Assembly (NCBI RefSeq): GCF_947507565.1
Contig: NC_089190.1
Location: 1,364,001 to 1,428,000, forward strand
Reading direction: 5' to 3'
DNA length: 64,000 nucleotides
From: Oscarella lobularis
Taxonomy: Eukaryota; Porifera; Homoscleromorpha; Homosclerophorida; Oscarellidae
Under the pieces are notes generated by a model. That model was not told the DNA's origin. It did not search any database and saw only the letters and a program-made list of their open reading frames with translations. Below, one piece after another: positions 38,701 to 48,901 of this stretch. The position numbers and the translations under genes were made by a program. Numbering within the stretch: position 1 is the stretch's first letter; the number at the start of each line of letters is the position of its first letter.

Positions 38701-40170
38701 TTTATTACAAGAGAGACCCTTTGGCTAGCCCCTGTAATTTCGCTGTAATTTATTACAGGAGAGACCCTTCGGCTAGCCCCTGTACTTTCGCTGTAGTTTA
38801 TTACAGGAGAGACCCGTTGGCTAACCTCCTGTAATTTCGCTGTAGTTTATTACAGGAGAGACCCTTTGGCTAGCCCCTGTAATTTCGCTGTAATTTATTA
38901 CAGGAGAGACCCGTTGGGCTCTCAACTTTATCTTCAATGCTTTAGAAACAGAGTTTAGGCCCGCAACTTTATCTTTAGCTCCTTAGAATCAAAGTTTAAG
39001 CCCTTAACTTTATCTTTAGGACCTTAGAATCAAAGTTTAGGCCCTCATCTTTATCTTCAGAACCTTAAAATCGAAGTTTATGCCCTCAACTTTATCTTCA
39101 GGGCCTTAGAATCAAAGTTTAGGCCCTCATCTTTATCTTCAGGGCCTTAGAATCGAAGTTTATGCCCTCAACTTTATCTTCAGGGCCTTAGAATCAAAGT
39201 TTAGGCCCTCAACTTTATCTTCAGGTCCTTAGAATCAGAGTTTAGGCCCTCAACTTTATCTTCAGGTCCTTAGAATCGGAGTTTAGGCCCTCAACTTTAT
39301 CTTCAGGTCCTTAGAATCGGAGTTTAGGCCCTCAACTTTATCTTCGGGCCCTTAGAATCAAAGTTTAGTCTCTCAACTTTATCTTCAGGTCCTTAGAATC
39401 AAAGTTTAGTCTCTCAACTTTATCTTCAGGGCCTTAGAATCAAAGTCTAGGCCCTCAACTTTATCTTCAGGTCCTTAGAATCAAAGTCTAGGCCCTCAAC
39501 TTTATCTTCAGGCCCTTAGAATAAAAGTTTAGGCCCTCAACTTTATCTTCAGGCTCTTATAATCAAAGTTTAGGCCATCAACTTTATCTTAGGTCCTTAG
39601 AATCAGAGTTTTGACCCTGAACTTTAACTTCAGACCGTTAGAATCAAAGTTTAGACCTTCAACTTTATCTTCAGGTTCTTAGAATCAGAGTTTTGGCCCT
39701 GAACTTTACTTCAGACCCTTAGAATCAAAGTTTGGGCCTTCAAATTTCTCTTCAGGGCCTTAGAATCAAAGTTTAGGCCTTCAACTTTATCTTCAGGGCC
39801 TTGGAATCAAAGTCTAGGCCCTCAACTTTATTTTCAGGGCCTTAGAATCAGAGTTTAGGCCCTCAACTTTATCTTCATGTCCTTAGAATCAAAATTTAGG
39901 CCCTCAACTTTATCTTCAGGCCCTTAGAATCAAAGTTTAGGTCCTCAACTTTATCTTCAGGACCTTAGAATCAAAGTTTAGGCCCTCAACTTTATCTTCA
40001 GGTCCTTGGAATGAAAGTTTAGGCTCTCAACTTTATCTTCAGGGCCTTAGCTAGCCCGTGTAAGTTCGCTGTAATTTATTACAGGAGAAACCCGTTGGCT
40101 AACCCTCTGTAATTTCGCTGTAATTTATTACAGGAGATACCCGTTGGCTAACCCCGTGTAATTTCGATGT
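35790..40170. repeat. Alternating satellite B and C blocks (B12-C12-B13-C13-B14-C14)
   Basis: B at about 35790-36368, 36710-37730 and 38912-40050; C at about 36365-36712, 37728-38912 and 40047-40170. One B-to-C switch (AAAGTTTATTACAGG near 37728) is not the usual junction and uses shared TTTA, suggesting an independent recombination event. No gene is visible. Confidence 0.9.
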
Positions 40171-40177
40171 ATTTTTT

Positions 40178-40440
40178 GGGAGAATTTGTCCTGGGACAAT
40201 TTGTCCTGGGGACAATTTGTCCTAAAGACAATTTGTCCTGGGACAATTTGTTCTGGGGACAATTTATCCAGGGACAATTTGTCCTGGGGACAATTTATCC
40301 TGGGACAATTTGTCCTGGGGACAATTTGTCCTTGGTGAATTTGTCCTGGGGACAATTGGTCCTGGCACAATTTGTCCTTGGACAATTTGTCCTGGGACAA
40401 TTTGTCCTGGGACAATTTGTCCTGGTCACAAATTGTCCCT
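40178..40440. repeat. Satellite E array 5
   Basis: Shorter version of arrays 3 and 4 with the same internal variant order, starting after GTATTTTTTGGGAGAA. Confidence 0.92.
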
Positions 40441-40568
40441 CTTCCAATATTCGCGAAACCGCTCTGTACGTGTTGCCGTGCCATTCTATAGGCGTAGCAA
40501 TGTGAATCCGCGATTTTTAATAGTTTATTTATGACGTCACAATGTTAAACCGGTGAGGTCACGTGCTT
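40440..40568 (+). promoter_or_regulatory. Promoter-like block, copy 3, upstream of iRhom
   Basis: Third copy of the block, with CRE at 40532-40539 and an E-box just before the ATG at 40569. It is the nearest non-satellite promoter candidate for iRhom, whose ATG lies 2.2 kb downstream, only 40 bp past the satellite edge. Confidence 0.45.
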
Positions 40569-40651
40569 ATGTTAGCGCGCGCGTCTCGTTTCGAAGAAAC
40601 ACGGTTTCTGGCTCGTTCTCGACGATGCGAAGGTCCGAGCGACGTCAAAAG
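40569..40651 (+). CDS. Putative first coding exon, copy 3 (possible iRhom 5' exon)
   Basis: Identical in design to 25282-25364: ATG, 27 codons plus two bases, then GTAAGT at 40652-40657. If spliced over the A array it could join an acceptor just before 42779 and add a basic leader to iRhom or act as 5' UTR; short AAG acceptor-like sites occur at about 42745-42770. RNA evidence would be needed to join them. Confidence 0.35.
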
Positions 40652-40696
40652 GTAAGTAGTAGATAGTTACGAAGCAGTTTAGAGCGTTCGTCGCCC

Positions 40697-42740
40697 GCGG
40701 AGTACGTACACCGCCTGCCGGAATATATACACCGCCTGCCGGAATATATACACGCCTGCCGGAATATATACACCGCCTGCCGGCGGAGTACTTACACCGC
40801 CTGCTGGCGGAGTACGTACACCGCTTTCCGGAATATATACACCGCCTGCTGGCGGAGTACTTACACCGCCTGCTGGTGGAGTACGTGCACCGCCCGCCAG
40901 AATATCTACACCGCCTGCTGGCGGAGTACGTACACCGCCTGCGAGAATATATAAAACCGCCTGCCGGCGGAGTACGTACACCGCCTGCCAGAATATATAC
41001 ACCGCCTGGTGGAATATATTCACCGCCTGCCGGAATATCTACACCGCCTGCCGGAATACATACACCGCCTGCTGGCGGAGTACTTACACCGCCTGCCAGA
41101 ATATATACACCGCCTGCTGGCGGAGTAGGTACACCACTTGCCGGAATTTATACACCGCCTGCGGGCGGAGTACGTACACCGCTTGCCAGAATATATACAC
41201 CGCCTGCCGGAATATATACACCGCCTGCCGGAATATATACACCGCCTGCCGGCGGAGTACGTACACCGCCTGCCGGAATATATACACCGCCTGCCGGCGG
41301 AGTACGTACACCGCCTGCCGGAATATATACACCGCCTGTCGGCGGAGTACGTACACCGCCTGCCGGAATATATACACCGCCTGCCGGTGGAGTACGTACA
41401 CCGCTTGCCGGAATATATACACCGCCTGCCGGAATATATACACCGCCTGCCGGAATATATACACCGCCTGCGGGCGGATTACGTACAGCGCTTGCCGGAA
41501 TATATACACCGCCTGCCGGAATATATACACCGCCTGCCGGCGGAGTACGTAAACCGCTTGCCGGAATATATACACCGCCTACCGGCGGAGTACGTACACC
41601 GCTTGCCGGAATATATACACCGCCTGCCGGAATATATACACCGCCTGCCGGAATATATATACCGCCTGCCGGCGGAGTACGTACACCGCCTGCCGGAATA
41701 TATACACCGCCTGCCGGCGGAGTACGTACACCGCTTGCCGGAATATATACACCGCCTGCCGGCGGAGTACGTACACCGCCTGCCGGAATATATACACCGC
41801 CTGCCGGCGGAGTACGTACACCGCCTTCCGGAATATATACATCGCCTGCCGGAATATATACACCGCCTGCCGGCGGAGTACGTACACCGCCTGCCGGAAT
41901 ATATACACCGCCACCCGGCGGAGTACGTACACCGCCTGCCGGAATATATACACCGCCTGCCGGAATATATACACCGCCTGCGGGCGGAGTACGTACACCG
42001 CTTGCCGGAATATATACACCGCCTGCCGGAATATATACACCGCCTGCCGGCGGAGTACGTACACCGCCTGCCGGAATATATACACCGCCTGCCGGCGGAG
42101 TACGTACACCGCATGCCGGAATATATACACCGCCTGCCGGAATATATACACCGCCTGCCGGCGGAGTACGTACACCGCCTGCCGGAATATATACACCGCC
42201 TGCCGGCGGAGTACGTACACCGCCTGCCGGAATATATACACCGCCTGCGGGCGGAGTACGTACACCGCTTGCCAGAATATATACACCGCCTGCCGGCGGA
42301 GTACGTACACCGCTTGCCGGAATATATACACCGTCTGCCGGCGGAGTACGTACACCGCTTGCCGGAATATATACACTGCCTGCCTGAATATATACACCGC
42401 CTGCCGGAATATATACACCGCCTGCCTGCGGAGTACGTACACCGCCTGCCGGAATATATACACCGCTTGCCGGAATATATACACCGCCTGCCGGCGGAGT
42501 ACGTACACCGCCTGCCGGAATATATACACCGCCTGCCTGCGGAGTACGTACACCGTCTGCCGGAATATATACACCGCTTGCCGGAATATATACACCGCCT
42601 GCCGGCGGAGTACGTACACCGCCTGCCGGAATATATACACCGCCTGCCGGCGGAGTACGTACACCGCCTGCCGGAATATATACACCGCCTGTCGGAATAT
42701 ATACACCGTCTGCCGGAATATATACACCGTCTGCCGGAAA
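40697..42740. repeat. Satellite A, array 5 (longest, abuts iRhom)
   Basis: About 90 units of the 24/21-bp minisatellite. Unlike arrays 1-4 it does not end in satellite B; after CTGCCGGAAATTCGAAG the iRhom 5' sequence begins. The PEYIHRL frame is open from about 41138 through the end of the array and continues in frame into the iRhom start, with no stop. CGCATG variants supply in-frame ATGs inside the array (for example near 42113). Confidence 0.93.
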
Positions 42741-42778
42741 TTCGAAGACTATTTGCGCGTGCGCGTCGAAGTTCGACC

Positions 42779-45419
42779 ATGTCGGGATTTTCTCGCACCG
42801 AGATCGACTTCTTTCGCAGCCAATTCCAACGATTCGACTCGCCTCGCAAGAACGAGCTGAACGTCGATCAAACGACGAACGCCGTGAACGCTTCGTGGCG
42901 AATCGCCGGCCTACCTCGCCAACCGACCGTCGACGAAGTACGCGCCGTATTCGACTACATTCAAAATGGCAACAAAGTCACAGTGAGCCAATTCGTATCG
43001 GTAAGAAAGCCGTCGATCGAAAGAAACGCGAAAAACCACCACGCCCTACCACGCCCCCTCTCTCCTCTAGCTTCTTCAAACGCTGAAGCGAAACGTCTCT
43101 TCGAGCGGACAAGCGGGCGACGGCGGCAACTGGAGATCGACATTGAAACGAGGCAGCGTTACGACGATGAAAAAAGTCGGCCGATTTTTCGGCTTGACGG
43201 ACGAGAGAGCGGAAGGAGCTCCAAGCAACATGCAATTGTGGGAATACAAGACCAAGGAGCGCGTCTCGGTAAGAAAAAAAATTTATATTTAACTAATTAA
43301 TAATTTTCTAATTATTAATTAAAGGAGAGCGGTATTGGGCCGAGTTTTAGACGAAGGCCGAGTCAGCGCGGGGCTTTTCGTATCGATGACGTCCAGCTTC
43401 AGATGATGGATCCCGCGTACGATAACAGACCGAGACGTTCGACGTCTCCAGATAGCAATTCGTCGTCTGACGAATATCATTCCGATGGCGAAGATATTAA
43501 GCCTCAATTGCCGCCGAAGAAAAAGAGGCAGCAACGTGGTATCCTAAAGTCTCGTCTCTTGTGGATGTTAATTAATAATTCGTTTGGTTTTTAGCTCAGA
43601 AGCCCCAGGCGGGCGCGTTGGCGTCGTCGTCGACTTCAGGCGAATTTATACGCGATCCCAATGAAGCGTTGGCCTACTATAGGCGACGCGTGAAGGAGGA
43701 AGCCGAGGAGGAGGCGAAGAAGGAGGAATGGTTCGGTTTCGATCAAGCAGGTACGGTACAGAGAGAAAGAGGAAGGAGTCGTTGAGGGAATAAAGAGGCT
43801 CTATCTTTATTTAGCTCTCTTGAGATCGGATTCGCATGACAATGATGCAAAGAAGAAGAAGGGAAAGGACGAAGTCGATACGTTCGTTCGAATGCAACTC
43901 GAATCGCTGCCTCAATTCTTTCCCATCTTCATCATTCTCATCAGCGTCGGTCAAGTCGTTGCCATGGGCGTCACCGCCTATTTGGGCGGATTTGCGCCGA
44001 TCGGTCTCGGCGTCGACGTGAAGAACGAAACGTTCTCGTCGCTCGTGCCGCCCTACACGGCCAATTACACGCACACCGTCGCGAAGAACATGTGGATCGG
44101 TCCCGACGGTCGCTATCTCATTCACGTCGGAGCGAAATTCACGCCGTGCATGCGAGAAGACTCGAAGATCTACGCGGGTTACGCGAGGAAGTTTGAAGAG
44201 GAAAGTGGAGAAGGTAAGCGTAGATTAGGAGAAGACGTTTCACAGCAAGGGTCCTCTTCACGTTCTGTGTCGCTATAGAAACCCCCCGTGCACCGAACCA
44301 TGCATCTATGCGTTTTTTTTCTCTAAATTTAGGTGGGTACGGATGCTGTATCATTGAACGCGAGAGCTATCGTGCGGGCGGCTACACGACGTCAGACCGA
44401 TGCAACAACGACTACAAGGGCACCTTTCAGATTGGCGAAAAATGCAGCGAATATATCCTGCGCACGGGCGACAACATTCTCATTGAATTTCGACCGTGCT
44501 GCGCGACAATCACCGGCGACTGTCTCCTGACCAGTCCAGACTTGTGCGAGTTCTACGAAGGGAAGTACCACGCCGACGCGGAAAGCTGCAAAGAGGTATA
44601 GATACTAATAAATAGATTATCTACATTCACTTTTCTCCCCCAAGGTCAATTGCCTGAGCGACGTTTGCGGCATGGGCGGACTGAAAGCGGACGTGAACAA
44701 TACGTATCAACCGGACAATCCGAATCAGTGGTGGCGTTTCATTACGCCGCTCGTCTTTCACTTGGGTTTCATTCATCTGACGCTCGTCGTCGTCTTTCAG
44801 CTCTTCGTCGGATGGAGCATCGAAAAGACGGCCGGTTGGCTTCGCGTCTTTTTGATCTATTTCATCAGCGGAATCGGCGGATACATAGTGAGAAATAGAG
44901 GGAGAGACTCAGAGAGAATTTACGTTATCTTTTTTTTGTCTATAGATTAGTGGGATTTTTATTCCGTACATGCCCGTGGCTGGCGCGTCGCCCGCCGCCT
45001 TCGGTCTTCTCGCCGTGCTCGTCATCGAGCTCTTTCAAACGTGGCAAATCGTCAAACGAAAAGCGTTCGAACTGATCAAGCTTTTCGTCATCGTCCTTCT
45101 CTTTCTCATGATCGGCACGCTGCCCTACGTCGACAATTTCGCCCAGCTCGGCGGCTTCTGCTTCGGCCTCGTCGCCGGCATCATTTTCCTGCCCTACATT
45201 ACGTTCGGTAAGTGGGACGCCCGACGCAAGAAGATACTCGTCATCATTGCCGTGCCCGCACTGTTCGTCATGTTCGTCATCTCGCTGGTCATTTTCTATC
45301 ACGTCCAGAATACGCAGACGTTCTGTCCGAACTGTAAGTACGTCAACTGCATACCGTACACGTCGACGATATGTGATGATGCGCTCGCCAGTCCGGATCC
45401 TGAAAACGTGCCTTTGTAG
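42779..45419 (+). CDS. RHBDF: iRhom (inactive rhomboid) with EF-hand-like N-terminus
   Basis: Exons 42779-43000, 43071-43268, 43325-43538, 43595-43750, 43815-44213, 44333-44595, 44645-44887 and 44946-45419 give 722 residues with matching phases. Order: a degenerate EF-hand-like pair (about residues 5-75), a basic cytosolic segment with KKVGRFFGLTDE, the first membrane span (FPIFIILISVGQVVAMGV), an iRhom loop with MWIGPDGRYLIHVGAKFTPC and PCCATITGDC...CEFYEGKYH, then the rhomboid core. Animal iRhoms are ER/Golgi pseudoproteases that traffic ADAM17 and EGF-family clients. The site motif here is GASP: Ser580 is present, but Pro replaces the following Gly, and the TM6 His position is Gln632 (DNFAQLGG), so it should be inactive. 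Vertebrate iRhoms instead lose the Ser and keep the His. Symbol is at family level; whether one or two paralogues exist is unknown. Confidence 0.9.
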
Positions 45420-45485
45420 ATGGCTTTTGAATCTGTTTGTTTTTTGTTGTTATTTTTCATAGAGAGTCAGTCTGTTGAAGGATCC

Positions 45486-45553
45486 CCATATAAGGAGTAT
45501 ACGGGTCATTAGTCGTTGTCCATATAAGGAGTATACGGGTCATTAGCCGTTGT
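45486..45553 (+). promoter_or_regulatory. Two tandem perfect CArG boxes (34-bp direct repeat)
   Basis: A 34-bp unit starting CCATATAAGGAGTATACGGG is present twice in tandem with one C/T difference. Each copy begins with CCATATAAGG, a perfect match to the SRF/MADS consensus CC(A/T)6GG. The repeat lies between the iRhom stop and the COPS4 remnant. Regulatory role is inferred. Confidence 0.4.
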
Positions 45554-45572
45554 ATTCGATTTCCAACGGCCG

Positions 45573-46800
45573 AACCTGTGGAAAAGAAGCTCGCCGCCGC
45601 CGCGGACAAGGGCGTCGGTCACAAGGACATGGCCGAAAAGTATCGCGGCGTCCTCCGAAACATTCTCAAGTCGAAAACGAGCCTCGCCGAGGCGCTGAAA
45701 GCGTTCGCCGAAGCGATGGTGCAGGAAAACGTCTATCTCGTTGTCTCGCGCCCGATTCTCCAGGACTTCTGCGCCGGCCTGACGTCGATGCCGGACGCCG
45801 TCGCCAAAGAAGTCGCTCACTTCGCTCTCGAACGTCTCCAGCCGCGCGTATATCGAAGAACAGGCACGTGTTAGAACACGTGGAAGGCGAAATAATCAAT
45901 AATCGTTTATTATTTCAGGTCGCAACGCTTCCGCCAGCATCTTTCGAGCATCTACGAAAAGGAACAAGAGTGGCGCGAAGCGGCGAAAGTCCTCTCGGGA
46001 ATTCCCCTCAAAAACAATATCCAGTCGAATACAAAATGGAATTGTATCTCAAAATCGCTCGTCTCTATTCATCAAAGCGGCGCAACGCTACAGCGAGCTC
46101 TCCTACCGATCGGTCGTCCATCCGGACGAGCAGATCACCGCGCTCCACTGCGCTATACAGTACTCGCGTTGGCCGGGCAACGGCGTTCGCGCATGCAGAT
46201 GTATTTGGAGCGGATTATTCGCGGGCTGCAGTTTGCCGCATCAGAAGGCGTTGACGTCGGACGGGACGAGCATTTTGGATCGTGCCGGCGAGCAAGCTGT
46301 ATAATAATATTACGTTTGAGGAGCTGGGAAGGCTTCTGGAGATATTAGCGGAAAAGGTAGGTAGTAGAATTGATCTTATAATGACACTGTATTGTGAGTA
46401 TATACACATAAATGCCACATACTTTAGTTGGAAAAAAATAGGTGAAACTGAGCCAATTTTTAGTATGCACGTGCTAGCTTGGGGACCCCATAGTACAGTC
46501 AAGACAGTGGGCAAATTTAAATCATAGATAGTCTATATTTAGTATGGGAAACGTTAAGAAAAATCGCGTTTATTTTTATCGTTTTTTAGGCTGAGAGAGT
46601 TGCTTCACAGATGATAGCAGAAGGGCGAATGAATGGGATGATTGATCCGATTGATCGCATCGTGCAGTTTGAGGCGAAGGTGAGTCTTCCGACCGTGGGA
46701 CAAGCAGATACAGCGCCTGTGCCATTTAGTAAATGGCATTCTGGATAAAATTGAACAAGTCGCTCCCGATTGGACATCAAAAGCTTATTGCGGAGACTGA
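45573..46800 (+). pseudogene. COPS4: COP9 signalosome subunit 4 (COPS4) pseudogene
   Basis: Translated pieces align in order to animal COPS4: HKDMAEKYRGVLRNILKS, LAEALKAFAEAMVQENV, then [113 protein letters not shown], and the C-terminal [17 protein letters not shown]4 is a PCI-domain scaffold of the CSN deneddylase. Here at least five frame changes are needed (near 45850, 45925, 46018, 46230 and 46285, plus one near 46690). About 60 residues after KIARLY and about 20 before MYLERIIRG are missing, and no ATG begins the frame. Intron-like gaps remain (about 46356-46590), so it is a decayed duplicate rather than a processed copy. Assembly errors could explain single frameshifts but not the internal deletions. 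Confidence 0.85.
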
Positions 46801-48901
46801 GAGCCCTGCAGTATCTCGTCGCTCGCTTTTAGATTCTCTGAGGAGAACGGTGGCTCATGGAAAAGAAGAAAGACTTTGCATGTCGAAAGAAGAATTCTTT
46901 TGCATGTTTATCGCATGATTAGTTGCATGAGTAGTTGCGTGTTTGCTCTTGTTCTCCAGGGTATGGAGACGAGAGCATAGTTTAGCCTTAGACGCGCGTC
47001 CATAAAAGCGCGCTAAGGCTGAACTGAACTGCGCGTGACGTAAAATGCACGTCATTTTACGTCGCGTGCCATTTCCGCATGGAAAAGTAGGAGAAACTAT
47101 GGTCAAATTTTTATTGAGAATATCCCGGATGTACAAATAAAAAAAATTAAAAGTCCTCTCGCCTCCCCTTCCTCCTCCTCCTCCTCCTCCTCCTCCTCCT
47201 CCTCCTCCTCCTTCTTTGGTAGTCCCTGGGCCGTCGCTCCTGCGCTGCCGCTTGACTTCCTGGCCAAGCGGTGGGACTGAGACTGCAGTCCCCACAGTGA
47301 ACTTTAACCCAAGTCCACAGGGGGTAGGCACATTAACCTCCAGCCACCAAGGAGGGAGACTTTAACCCAAGTCCCCAGGGGAGAGCACATTAGCCTCCAG
47401 CCCACAAGGAGGGAGACTTTAACCCAAGTCACCAGGGTGAACTTTAACCCAAGTCCACAGGGGGACAGCTGATTAACCTCCGGCTGCCAGGGAGGGAGAC
47501 TTTAACCCAAGTCCCCAGGGTGATGTCTTCGTCTACGTCTTCTTCTTTCTGCATCTAAAAATCGTCAGATTGATCGATTCGTTGGGGAGAGGAGAGAACT
47601 GAAACGAAAATGAATTAGCGCATTGAATTCCAATCAAATTCATTGTCTTATTTACCTTGAAAGGTTGAAGGAACACCGTGGAGGAGGAGGGACTTGATCC
47701 ACGTGTTGATATCACTAAAAATGCCAATTTCAGCCAAAATTTGAGGTGTGAGGTCAATTTGGCACCGCGAGGTCAAACAGGCAACCAATACGCATCGTTC
47801 TATAAAGAAATTTCAGGAATTGTAGAGGTCGCCAAAATGACCAAAAACCGTGTGCTATAGTTCACGGTTGCCTAAAAACCTCAACTCACGGATTTCCAAA
47901 TAAACGCGCTAGATCTACTCTACTTTAGTAGTAGAACAACCATACAAGGTGAAACTGTTCGTACGGGTCAAATTTCACACGAAAAAAGACCCCTTCCGGT
48001 ACACATTAATATTAGCCACGCCTCTCGAAAAAGCAAAAAATCGGTGCGATGAACAATTTTTTAAGACCGTGGAGTTAACTAGGTACTAAAGCCCTATCGT
48101 TTGACGTAGAAAATTCGGAGTTCTGAGAGACGCGGTTTTTGACCAAAAACCATGTGCTATAGTTCAGGGATGCCAAAAGACCTCAACTCGCCGATTGCCA
48201 AATAAACGTGCTAGATCTATTGTACTTTACCAGTCTAACATGGCTATGGGGTCGAACAGTCAATGCAGGCTAAATTTCGCTCCTCAAAAAAACTTTTCCG
48301 GCACGCGTTTTAGTATGAGTAATGACATCGTTTTTTTGTACAAAACGTCAAGCCACGGCTTGTCGTTAGTCGAACTGTAGTGCAGCGACGCAGCGGTAGC
48401 GATTGGAATGCGTGGAGAGGCCCGATTCGGGAGAAGGGCCCCCATTGAGGTTACGCACTTACAACAAACTTAGCGGAGCTCAAATTAGCTCGCATTAGTA
48501 GCGGTCGCTCTATTTGGGTTATATTTACCTTTTTTTTTACCTTCCCAAACCTCCACAGTGCCAAGAGTCTAAGAAGCGACAGAAATAACAATGATGCGAA
48601 GATAAAACGACACGTAGCTCTTACCTCTGATAAATTCAAACCGATCGGACTTCGTTTCTAGCCGCACGAGATTCAGAGACGAGAAAAAGAAGTTCAAACG
48701 GCGAAACCAACGAAAACGCCATTGACAGTCAAAGAGCGCATGCGCGAACTTGCAATGAAAAAATTTTCCCACGAATCGGGCATTCTTACGTGTAGTTAGT
48801 GAAAGTAGATGGAGCAGAGTCTTCTCCAACAAAAAAAAGACAGAACATTTTTGGCTCATAGAAACTTCACAGAAAAAAACATCAACAAATCTCAAAGCTT
48901 A
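46801..48901. other. Intergenic, no gene; simple repeats, hairpins and a diverged tandem duplication
   Basis: Contents: two adjacent strong hairpins at 46983-47068; a CCT microsatellite at about 47166-47212; a minisatellite at 47280-47522 with recurring GACTTTAACCCAAGTCC and AGGGAGGGAG-like blocks; and a direct repeat of about 110 bp (47837-47950 and 48139-48245, with shared ACCAAAAACC and GTGCTATAGTTCA). ORFs up to 108 codons exist (for example minus strand 48569-48895) but show no family resemblance. Confidence 0.6.

Noticed and set aside
5505-40170. CRISPR-like array (regular palindromic repeats)
   Set aside because: B, C and E units are contiguous tandem copies without unique spacers, and the genome is eukaryotic.
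45550-46254. Plus-strand 234-codon ORF as a novel gene
   Set aside because: It crosses several frames of the COPS4 remnant and matches nothing as a continuous protein.
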